A DNA stretch of 64,000 nucleotides from CAZENU01 sp965222125 (lineage in GTDB: Bacteria; Chloroflexota; Dehalococcoidia; Lucifugimonadales; CAZENU01): NCBI GenBank assembly GCA_965222125.1, contig CBDCTC010000004.1, positions 142,747 through 206,746 on the forward strand. Direction: 5' to 3'. Below the pieces are notes generated by a model, which was given only the letters and a program-made list of their open reading frames with translations, made no database searches and was not told where the DNA came from. The translations under genes and the position numbers were made by a program. Shown here piece after piece: positions 16,740 through 23,941 of this stretch. Each line of letters starts with the position of its first letter. Position 1 is the stretch's first letter.

Positions 16740-16865
16740 CTTGACCTCGTGCGTAGTTTGGCACCGTGTAGGAGCCGGAGCGATTCTAATGAATCGCGGC
16801 CTCCGCCATCAACGGGGACGCATCTGCTACCATTCGCGAATCGCCGGGAGGATGCCGCAGACGGG

Positions 16866-17549
16866 ATGAGACTGAGAGAGCACGAAGACGGCGCACTGCG
16901 CTACGTGACAGTCGAGCCGGACGATTATGTGGACGGCGCGTCGTACCCTCTCGTCGTGCTGCTGCACGGGTACGGGGCTCACATGGGCGACCTCGCGTCC
17001 ATAGCCCCTGAAATCGATTCGGACGGGTACGTCTACGCCTTCCCCAACGCGCCCCATCCTCTCGAAACCGGGTTGGGCCCGGTCGGCTTCGCCTGGGCCT
17101 TCTTTCCGCCCACCGAAGACGACGACGCGGCCTTCGAGTCCGAGAGCCTGCTCACAGACTTCATCGACGACGTGGAGGACCGGCTGCAGGTGCCCGACGG
17201 GCGGATTGTGCTGGGCGGCTTTTCGCAGGGAGGCATGATGACGCTTCGCGTCGGCCTCAGATCGCCGGACCGCTTCCGCGGCCTGGCGGTCCTGAGCGGC
17301 AGACTGATGGACGACGACACTTTGGACGACCTGTCGGAGCGTCCCACGCAGTCCATCTTCCTCGCCCACGGCGCCGACGACGATATCATCGCGGTGGCGG
17401 AGGGCCGCCGAACGCGCGATTCTCTTCGGCAGCGCGGGTACGCGCCCGAATACCACGAGTACGCGATGGCGCACGAGATCAGCCCGCACGAGATCTCCGA
17501 CTTGACCCGGTGGCTGCACGCCGTGCTGCCGCCCGGCGGAAGCCTCTAG
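16866..17549 (+). CDS. Phospholipase/carboxylesterase family alpha/beta hydrolase
   Basis: The 227-residue product contains the oxyanion-hole block LVVLLHGYGAHMGDLASIAP, the nucleophile elbow GGFSQGGMM (Ser120), and an acid and histidine in FLAHGADDD (about 171-173) and EYAMAHEIS (about His203). This matches PF02230, which covers carboxylesterases and acyl-protein thioesterases. The preferred ATG at 16866 places the first beta strand correctly; a GGGAGG lies about 15 bases upstream. The last four bases overlap the convergent downstream gene. Confidence 0.9.
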   Translation: MRLREHEDGALRYVTVEPDDYVDGASYPLVVLLHGYGAHMGDLASIAPEIDSDGYVYAFPNAPHPLETGLGPVGFAWAFFPPTEDDDAAFESESLLTDFIDDVEDRLQVPDGRIVLGGFSQGGMMTLRVGLRSPDRFRGLAVLSGRLMDDDTLDDLSERPTQSIFLAHGADDDIIAVAEGRRTRDSLRQRGYAPEYHEYAMAHEISPHEISDLTRWLHAVLPPGGSL

Positions 17550-18229
17550 TCGGCTTCGTCCCGGCCCTCGGATTCGGCCGAAGTCTCCGGTTCTTCCTCG
17601 GTCGCGGTCGCCGGCGCCGGGGCGCGCATCCAGTCTTCGATCCAGCGCTTCAGCCGGTCGAGCGCCGGCGGTGCCACGTAGAAGATCCGGATGTCAGACG
17701 GGAACTGGATCCCGTGTTCTTCACGTATGAACAGCACGCCGGCTTCGCCTTCGCCGATCGCCTCGTCCACCCGCGCCGCGATATGCTCGTAGCGGCGGCT
17801 CGTGGCCTCCCGGAAGCCGTCGATGGCCGTCGAGCGGACCACGCTGCTCATCAGGCCTATGGAGAGACAGCGCTGCCAATCGGCACTCTGCTCCAACGCG
17901 TCGAGGTCCTCCGTGGGCTCCAGGCGAGCGTCCGAGTGGCACATCGCCTGAATGAAGGAGCTGCCCTGGGGGTTGCCCTGCTGCAGCAGGGCAACCCCCT
18001 CTTCGCCGCCCACGTGCAGCGCCTCGTGAAAGACGTGCGTGATCTTTCCGAGGGACCGCTCCAGGCCCTCTATCTGGTCGCGCACCTCCGACCAGAACCG
18101 CTCCAGAAGCTCTCGCCCGCCTTCCGGCGGCTGCGGCGGCATGGGGACGTTCGGCACTAGAAACAGCTTGCGGCCCTCTTTGAACTGCCCGGCCTCGGGC
18201 TTCGGGATCCGGGTTATGGGGGTGGTCAT
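17546..18229 (-). CDS. Conserved protein of unknown function
   Basis: The 227-residue product is not recognised. It is soluble and mostly helical, with a Pro-rich segment (LFLVPNVPMPPQPPEGG), a long acidic/basic helix (ELLERFWSEVRDQIEGLERSLG), a His-containing block (ITHVFHEALHVGGEEG) and an acidic, Ala/Glu-rich tail after residue 205. Its central codons 77-87 or so are made of a perfect 32-base palindrome. It overlaps the esterase stop codon by four bases on the opposite strand. No function is assigned. Confidence 0.75.
   Translation of the reverse strand: MTTPITRIPKPEAGQFKEGRKLFLVPNVPMPPQPPEGGRELLERFWSEVRDQIEGLERSLGKITHVFHEALHVGGEEGVALLQQGNPQGSSFIQAMCHSDARLEPTEDLDALEQSADWQRCLSIGLMSSVVRSTAIDGFREATSRRYEHIAARVDEAIGEGEAGVLFIREEHGIQFPSDIRIFYVAPPALDRLKRWIEDWMRAPAPATATEEEPETSAESEGRDEAD
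17968..17999. repeat. Perfect 32-bp palindrome inside a gene
   Basis: The two 16-base halves GGGGGTTGCCCTGCTG and CAGCAGGGCAACCCCC are exact reverse complements with no spacer. On the coding strand they specify GVALLQQGNP within the unknown protein at 17546-18229. A perfect palindrome of this length is not expected by chance in a coding sequence. Confidence 0.9.
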
Positions 18230-18398
18230 CCTTCGTACCGTCTCCTGCGGAGTCGCTGGCGTGCGGGGGCGTCGAAAACCTCTCCGCCTAGGATATCAGG
18301 AAGCCGCCGCGGGCTGCGGGTGCGCCGCCCGAGAACGGCGCGGGTCGAGCGGGGAGTGATGACTCCCGCGGCAATGGCGCCAAGGGGGCGTCCGCCGG

Positions 18399-21116
18399 CT
18401 ATCGCCGTCTACGGCGCGGCGCGCCGGGCTTCTCCAGCCGTACCGCGCAGACCTTGTACTCCGGTATCTTGGAGTTCGGGTCGAAGGCCGAGTTGGTCAG
18501 GAAATTGGCGGCATGCTCCTGCAGCTTGACGAAGGGCACGAAAACCTCTCCGGCGCGCATCTTCTCGGTGTAGGTCGCCCGGCCTTCCAGCTCGCCGCGC
18601 CTCGAGAGCACCCGCACCCATTCGCCGTCGGCGACGCCGTAGCGCTCGCCGTCCTCGGCGCTGATGGAGACCTCCAGCTCGGGAAACCTGGCTAGCAGAT
18701 TGTCGGCCCGCTGCGTGATCGTCCCGCCGTGCCAGTGGTAGAGGACTCGCCCCGTGTTGAGGATCAGCGGAAAGCGCTTGCTGGGAAGCTCTGCCGCCTG
18801 CGGCCCCTGTTCGAACGGTACGAATCTCGCCCTGGGCCCTCGGGGGAAGTCGCTCTCGTACAGCAGCCGCGTACCGGGATGGTCCGGCGTGGGGCAGGGC
18901 CACTGCAGACCGCCCTCGTCGTCGAGCCGCCCGTAGGAGATCCCGGCCAGACTCGGCGTGAGCCGCGCCATCTCGTCCCATATCTGCGACGGATGATCGT
19001 AGCTGAACTCGCTCTCCACGTCGAGCCCCAGCCGCCCGCTGATGCGCCGGGCCAGATCGCACACGATTTCCCAGTCGGGGCGGCTCTGGCCCACCGGCTC
19101 AATGACTTTGCGGACGCGCTGCACCCTGCGCTCGCTGTTGGTGAAGGTGCCGTCCTTTTCGGCGAACGTCGTCGCGGGGAGCACGACGTCGGCGACCTGC
19201 GCGGTCTCGTGCATGAAGATGTCCTGCACGACGAGGAACTCCAGGTTGTTGAAGGCCTTCTCGGCATGGTGGAGGTCCGGCTCGCTCAGCAGCGGGTTCT
19301 CTCCCGTGATGTACATGGCCTTGATGCGGCCGTCCAGAGCCGCTTCGACCATGTCGGTCACCACCATGCCGGCCTCCGAGGGGAGGGGATTGTTCCCCCA
19401 AGCGTCCCCGAACTTGCGCACCGACTCCGGGCCTATTCGCTGATAGCCGGTGAAGAAGTCGGGAATGCATCCGGCGTCGCCGCAGCCCTGGACGTTGTTC
19501 TGGCCCCTGAGCGGCGAGACGCCGCTGCCCGGCTTGCCGATCTGTCCCGCCGCGAGCGCGAGGTTGAGGAGCCCGTGCACGTTCGCGGTGCCGTTGGTGT
19601 GCTGCGTTATTCCCATGCCCCAGATCAGGCATGATCCGCCAAACGGCGGCCTGGCGTACATGCGCGCGGCGTCGGCGATATCGGCCGCCGGGACGCCGGT
19701 GATCTTCTCGGCGTACTCCAGATCGTACTTTTCGACGACCGCCAGCCACTCCTCGAACCCCTCGGTCCGCTCCTCGACGAACCGAGTGTCGACCAGGTTC
19801 TCGTCCAGGATGACCTTGGCCATCGCGTTCAGCAGGGCCACGTCGGTCCCCGGGCGCTCTCGGATCCACAGGTCGGCGTAGTCGCACATGCCGATGCGCC
19901 GGGGGTTGATCACGATCAGCTTCGCGCCGCGCTCGACGACGGCGCGCCTCATGCGGGCGGCCGCCACGGGATGGTTCGAGTCGGCGTCCGAGCCTATGAT
20001 GACGAGGCAGCCCGCCTCCTCGTAGTCGACGTACGAGTTGCTGGTGGCGCCGCTGCCCAGCGCCGAGAGCATCGCCTCGACCGACGGAGAGTGGCACAGG
20101 CGCGTGCAGTGGTCTATGTGGTTGGACTGCATCACGAGGCGGGCGAGCTTCTGCTGCACGTACCCGTCTTCGTTGGTTGCCTTCGCCGAGCACAGCGTGG
20201 CGAAGGCGTCACCCCGGTACTGGATCAGGCGGTCGGCGACGAGGTCCAGCGCCTCGTCCCACGTCGCGGTCCTGAAGGCGCCGTCCTCCTTGATCAGCGG
20301 CTCGGTCAGCCGGTCCTCGTGGTGGACGAACGTGTAGCCGAAGCGGCCCTTGACGCACAGCATCCCCATGCTGGAGCGGTTGTCCGGGTCGTCCAGCATC
20401 TGGATGATGCGGTCGCGCTCGTCCACCTCGGCCCTGATGCCGCAGCCCACGCCGCAGTAGGGGCAGGTGGTGGTCACGGTCTTCGTCTTGCTCGCCGCCG
20501 GGACCTTCAGCTCTATCGCGCCCGTGGGGCAGACCGACAGACATTGGCCGCAGGTGGTGCAGATCGACTCGATCAGCGGAGCGTCCATGAAGGTGCCGAT
20601 GCGGCTGCCCAGACCGGCGCCGAGGAAGTCGATCGCGCCGATGAACTGCGCTCCGTCCTGGCACCCCTGGGCGCACCGTCCGCAGAGGATGCAGTCCCGC
20701 ATGGCGATGTCGAAGACGGGGCTGCTGGTATCCGTAGGCTCGCGCTGTCGACCGTCCCACCGTGCCCGGTCGAGGCCGTGATGTTTGGCGGCAACCGTGA
20801 GCTCACGGTAGTCCTTCGAGCCGTTGCCGTTGACCATGGCCATCGTCAACTCGATCACGCCTCTTCGCACGCGCTCAACGTCCGGCGCGTCGGTGCGCAC
20901 GCTCATGCCGGGCGCCGCGGGCATCGTGCATGAGGCCGGGAACCCGCGGGCGCCCTCCACCTCCACAAGGCAGGTCCGGCACGCCGCGTTGGGCCCCATG
21001 TCGGGGTCCTTGCAGAGCTGCGGGACGTACGCGCCGGAGGCGTTCACCGCGTCCAGCACGGACGAGCCTTCGGGTACCTCTATGTCGTGGCCGTTGACGT
21101 GCAGTGTTATAGCCAC
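18399..21116 (-). CDS. fdhA: Formate dehydrogenase, catalytic (alpha) subunit
   Basis: The 905-residue protein has the layout of NAD-dependent FdhA. It starts with a [2Fe-2S] ferredoxin domain (Cys35, 46, 49, 63). Two [4Fe-4S] clusters follow (CILCGRCAQGC, 142-152; CTTCGQCLSVC, 186-196), then the CPYCGVGC...C cluster (218, 221, 225, 254) of the molybdopterin-dinucleotide domain. The active-site motif is HCTRLCHSPS, with Cys341 rather than selenocysteine as the metal ligand and His342 next to it. The GTG at 21116 has AGGAGG five bases upstream. With the nuoF- and nuoE-like genes it should form a cytoplasmic NAD-linked formate dehydrogenase. A toxin-antitoxin remnant separates it from those partners. 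Confidence 0.95.
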   Translation of the reverse strand: MAITLHVNGHDIEVPEGSSVLDAVNASGAYVPQLCKDPDMGPNAACRTCLVEVEGARGFPASCTMPAAPGMSVRTDAPDVERVRRGVIELTMAMVNGNGSKDYRELTVAAKHHGLDRARWDGRQREPTDTSSPVFDIAMRDCILCGRCAQGCQDGAQFIGAIDFLGAGLGSRIGTFMDAPLIESICTTCGQCLSVCPTGAIELKVPAASKTKTVTTTCPYCGVGCGIRAEVDERDRIIQMLDDPDNRSSMGMLCVKGRFGYTFVHHEDRLTEPLIKEDGAFRTATWDEALDLVADRLIQYRGDAFATLCSAKATNEDGYVQQKLARLVMQSNHIDHCTRLCHSPSVEAMLSALGSGATSNSYVDYEEAGCLVIIGSDADSNHPVAAARMRRAVVERGAKLIVINPRRIGMCDYADLWIRERPGTDVALLNAMAKVILDENLVDTRFVEERTEGFEEWLAVVEKYDLEYAEKITGVPAADIADAARMYARPPFGGSCLIWGMGITQHTNGTANVHGLLNLALAAGQIGKPGSGVSPLRGQNNVQGCGDAGCIPDFFTGYQRIGPESVRKFGDAWGNNPLPSEAGMVVTDMVEAALDGRIKAMYITGENPLLSEPDLHHAEKAFNNLEFLVVQDIFMHETAQVADVVLPATTFAEKDGTFTNSERRVQRVRKVIEPVGQSRPDWEIVCDLARRISGRLGLDVESEFSYDHPSQIWDEMARLTPSLAGISYGRLDDEGGLQWPCPTPDHPGTRLLYESDFPRGPRARFVPFEQGPQAAELPSKRFPLILNTGRVLYHWHGGTITQRADNLLARFPELEVSISAEDGERYGVADGEWVRVLSRRGELEGRATYTEKMRAGEVFVPFVKLQEHAANFLTNSAFDPNSKIPEYKVCAVRLEKPGAPRRRRR

Positions 21117-21171
21117 GGCAACCTCCTGCGTTTCGTGCGGGGTTATCGCTTCCGGAGGGAAGTGGCCCAGC

Positions 21172-21465
21172 TCATAGACGGAATTGCCACCTTCGAGGGT
21201 TGCGATGTATGTGCATGCAGGCTATTACTACGATTTGCCCCGAGTTTACCTGATAGAACAGCGCGTACGGAAATCGCCGCACTAGAACTCTTCGCGTGCC
21301 GCGATGCATTACGGGATGGGCGTGCGGGTGATCGACCGTCCAGTCGATCGCGCCCTGAAGCGAGTCCAAGAATTCGTCCCCAAGTCCTCGGCGTTGCTTC
21401 TCGTACCACTCGAACGCCTCCTCGATGTCTCCCCGCGGCTGAGGGTCGGACTACAACCGATTCAT
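21172..21465 (-). pseudogene. ParE/RelE-type toxin gene, interrupted near its start
   Basis: The ATG at 21465 overlaps the antitoxin stop as ATGA, the usual arrangement for a toxin, but codon 5 is TAG. After it the same frame reads DIEEAFEWYEKQRRGLGDEF and continues to FPYALFYQVNSGQIVVIACMH and NPRRW, clear ParE/RelE family sequence. Over the bases between the ATG and DIEEAF, another frame reads VVRPSAAG, what a ParE N-terminus should look like there. Two compensating single-base indels therefore seem to have caused the stop. The nearest in-frame alternative start, a TTG at 21369, would remove a third of the protein, so the toxin is probably inactive unless the bases are sequencing errors. 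Confidence 0.8.
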
Positions 21466-21683
21466 GCCCGCCTGCCCTTGATCTCGTCAAGTACGTCCCC
21501 CCACGGGATCCCTACGGGACCCTCGTGCTCCAACTCGTCTATCCTTCGGTCCAGCTCTTCCCGTTGGCCGTCTGTAAGAGGAATATGGGTCGACGTTCTG
21601 GCGAGACTGTTCCAAACACGTTCAATGAGGGAAAGGCGCTCCTCGACCGACAGCGTCTCTATGTCGCGTTCACTCAGGGTCAT
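21462..21683 (-). CDS. Addiction-module antitoxin component (TIGR02574-like)
   Basis: The 73-residue protein has the pattern of the putative addiction-module component family: LSVEERLSLIERVWNSLA, then LTDGQREELDRRIDELE and a C-terminal PWGDVLDEI. Members normally precede a ParE/RelE toxin and neutralise it. Here the toxin frame overlaps by four bases but is broken, so the antitoxin is an orphan. It starts eight bases after the HicB-like gene, suggesting a single three-gene transcript. Confidence 0.85.
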   Translation of the reverse strand: MTLSERDIETLSVEERLSLIERVWNSLARTSTHIPLTDGQREELDRRIDELEHEGPVGIPWGDVLDEIKGRRA

Positions 21684-21691
21684 GGTCTCTC

Positions 21692-21850
21692 CTATTCTGC
21701 CTGGAGCGCCAAGATCTCTTCCAGCGTTACCCTGAGTGTCTCTCGCAATTCCTCATAGGTCACTTCCTGGCAGTTCACGCCCGGGACCTCCTCGATCCAA
21801 CCTATCCACCAGTCTCCGTCGCGCTTTATCACGGCGGTGTACTCGTTCAT
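21692..21850 (-). CDS. Short HicB-like antitoxin
   Basis: A 52-codon gene (ATG at 21850, TAG at 21694-21692) encodes MNEYTAVIKRDGDWWIGWIE then EVPGVNCQEVTYEELRETL. This is the single-sheet HicB fold typical of HicB-family antitoxins that lack the C-terminal DNA-binding domain. No HicA gene accompanies it; the next gene is a different antitoxin type. It could be a solitary relic, or it could have joined the downstream pair. Confidence 0.8.
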   Translation of the reverse strand: MNEYTAVIKRDGDWWIGWIEEVPGVNCQEVTYEELRETLRVTLEEILALQAE

Positions 21851-21881
21851 AGCCGCCTCCTCTGCCATCTGACGCTCCCGG

Positions 21882-23462
21882 CTATTCTACCAGCGCCGTC
21901 ATCTCGTCGGCGAAGAAGTGCAGAGCGCTGTTTATTGGGCCGCCGGCCGCCTGGCCGAGACCGCACAGGGACGCGAGGCCAACCACCTCGGCCAGGTAGC
22001 GGAGGTCCTCGATCGCCGCCGGGTCGCCGTTGGTCATCAGCCGGTCCAGCGCCTCCACGATGCGCGGCGTGCCCTCGCGGCATGGGGTGCACTTGCCGCA
22101 CGACTCGTCCGCGTTGTACGCCGTCAGCCCTCGGACGACCTCCGGGAAGGACGCGCGGTCGTCCAGCGCGACCACGCCGCCTGCGCCGAGCATGACGCCC
22201 GACTCGTGCAGCATGCCGGGAGCGATCGCCGTGTCGAGCATCGACGGCGGCAGGACGCCGCTGGAGGGCCCGCCGACGGCGACGCCGGCAAGTGTGCGTC
22301 CGGCCTCCATCCCGCCGCCTACCGCGTCGACTATCTCGCGCAGCGAGGTGCCCATCGGTACCTCGGCTACCCCCGACCGGCGCACCGACCCGCTGACGCT
22401 GACCAGCTTGGTGCCCGTGGCCCGCTCGCTGCCGACCGCCGCGAAGGCCGCGGCGCCTTCGACCATGATGAACGGGACGTTGGCCAGAGTCTCCGCGTTG
22501 TTCACCACGGTGGGATTGGCCCACAGGCCGGCGTCCGTAGGGTAGGGAGGCCTGAAGCGAGGCTCACGCCGGAGGCCTTCCATCGTGTTGAGCAGAGTCG
22601 TCTCCTCGCCGCAGACGTAGCCGCCCGCGCCGCGCAGTATCTCCACCTCCAGGCTGAAGTCGGCGCCCAGCACGTCGTCCCCGAGCAGACCGGCTTCGCG
22701 GGCCTGATCGACCGCCCGCACGACTCTCTGGGCCGAGAGGTCGGCCTCGGCGTTGATGTAGACGTAGGCGCGCTGTACCGCAGAGGCGTACGCGGCTATC
22801 GCCATCCCTTCGATCAACCGATGGGGGACGCCCTCCATAATGTGGCGGTCCTTGAAGATGCCGGGCTCGCCCTCCTCCGCGTTGACGACGAGATACCGGG
22901 TCCTGCCGCCGCGGCGTACGCTGTCCCACTTCGCGCCCGCCGGGAAGTAGGCGCCGCCGCGGCCCAGCAGCCCGGCGTTCCGGACCTCCTCGGCGACGGC
23001 CTCCGGAGACATGGCAAGTGCGGTCGCGAGGCCGCCGTAGCCGCCTCGAAGCAGGTAGTCGTCGAGGCCGTTGGCGTCCATCTCGCCGCAGCCGTCGAGG
23101 ACGATGCGCCGCTGGGCGGCGAAGAAACCGGCGGCCCCGGACGGAGGGACCGGCTCGCCGGCGGCGATACGGGCGGCGGATTCCGGGTCGACCCGACCGA
23201 ACACCTGAGGCGCGCCGTCCATTCCGTCTGCGTAGACCCTGGGGCCGTCGTGGCACGCCCCGTCGCAGCCGGCGACCACGACGTGGCAGTCTTCAGGGGC
23301 TGCGGCGCGGACCGCGTCCGCGACCTCGGCGGCGCCTACCGCCTGGGAGCAGTGACCCACCTGTACGACTATTCGCCTCTTCCCGGCGCGCTCAGCGTCG
23401 TGACGCTCCCTCGCCGCCTGGCGGAGAGACTCGAGCGCGTCCTGTGGGCGTACCGTGCTCAT
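21882..23462 (-). CDS. NADH-binding (NuoF-like) subunit of formate dehydrogenase
   Basis: The 526-residue product has an N-terminal thioredoxin-like [2Fe-2S] domain (cysteines around 38, 66 and 70 in VGHCSQ and AGCDGACHDGP). An FMN/NADH-binding core follows, with GLLGRGGAYFPAGAKWD (164-180), NAEEGEPGIFKDR and GAGGYVCGEETTLLN. A C-terminal [4Fe-4S] site is formed by ESCGKCTPCREGT plus Cys500. This matches NuoF/HoxF/FdhB-type diaphorase subunits that pass formate electrons to NAD+. The ATG at 23462 overlaps the nuoE-like stop as ATGA, so translation is coupled. A 32-codon upstream extension is ignored because it lacks homology. Confidence 0.93.
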   Translation of the reverse strand: MSTVRPQDALESLRQAARERHDAERAGKRRIVVQVGHCSQAVGAAEVADAVRAAAPEDCHVVVAGCDGACHDGPRVYADGMDGAPQVFGRVDPESAARIAAGEPVPPSGAAGFFAAQRRIVLDGCGEMDANGLDDYLLRGGYGGLATALAMSPEAVAEEVRNAGLLGRGGAYFPAGAKWDSVRRGGRTRYLVVNAEEGEPGIFKDRHIMEGVPHRLIEGMAIAAYASAVQRAYVYINAEADLSAQRVVRAVDQAREAGLLGDDVLGADFSLEVEILRGAGGYVCGEETTLLNTMEGLRREPRFRPPYPTDAGLWANPTVVNNAETLANVPFIMVEGAAAFAAVGSERATGTKLVSVSGSVRRSGVAEVPMGTSLREIVDAVGGGMEAGRTLAGVAVGGPSSGVLPPSMLDTAIAPGMLHESGVMLGAGGVVALDDRASFPEVVRGLTAYNADESCGKCTPCREGTPRIVEALDRLMTNGDPAAIEDLRYLAEVVGLASLCGLGQAAGGPINSALHFFADEMTALVE

Positions 23463-23926
23463 TCGCTCTCTGTCGCGGCTATCAGCCGGCGGACCGACTC
23501 CTCGGTCGCGCGTCCGATCCAGCGTCCGTCCCACTGGACCGCCGGCGCGACGCCGCACAGGAACCCGCAGGCGGTCTCCGACACGGTAGTGTCGCCGGCG
23601 GGGCGATTCCCGTCGAGCGCCTCGTTGACGGTTTCGAGCAGCTCTCCGGCCCCGCGAAGCGAACAGCCGAGGCCGGTGCAGACTCTCAGTGTGTGCCGCC
23701 CCGGCCGCTCCAGGGTCAGCTCGGAGTAGCTGGTTGCCGCTCCGTACACCTCGCTTTTCGCCACGCGGAGGTGACGGGCGACCGTCTCCATCGCCCAGTC
23801 GGGCAGGTAGCCAAACTCGTGCTGTACGTGGTGAAGCGCCGGCAGCAGGTGCCCCCGCTCTCTCGTAAATCGTTCGGAGAGGGCGTGTCGGAGGGCCTTG
23901 CTCTCGTCATCGCCGCGAGCGTTCAC
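23459..23926 (-). CDS. NuoE-like [2Fe-2S] subunit of formate dehydrogenase
   Basis: The 155-residue protein has an N-terminal helical bundle (LPALHHVQHEFGYLPDWAME) and a thioredoxin-like [2Fe-2S] domain. The ligands are arranged as C-x4-C in RVCTGLGCSLRG and C-x3-C in ETACGFLCGVAP, as in NuoE, HoxE and FdhG-type subunits. It should bind the cluster next to FMN in the diaphorase module. It is encoded directly before the nuoF-like gene with a four-base overlap, and 15 bases after the AOR gene. Confidence 0.92.
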   Translation of the reverse strand: MNARGDDESKALRHALSERFTRERGHLLPALHHVQHEFGYLPDWAMETVARHLRVAKSEVYGAATSYSELTLERPGRHTLRVCTGLGCSLRGAGELLETVNEALDGNRPAGDTTVSETACGFLCGVAPAVQWDGRWIGRATEESVRRLIAATESE

Positions 23927-23941
23927 ACTCCTCCTCGTTAC

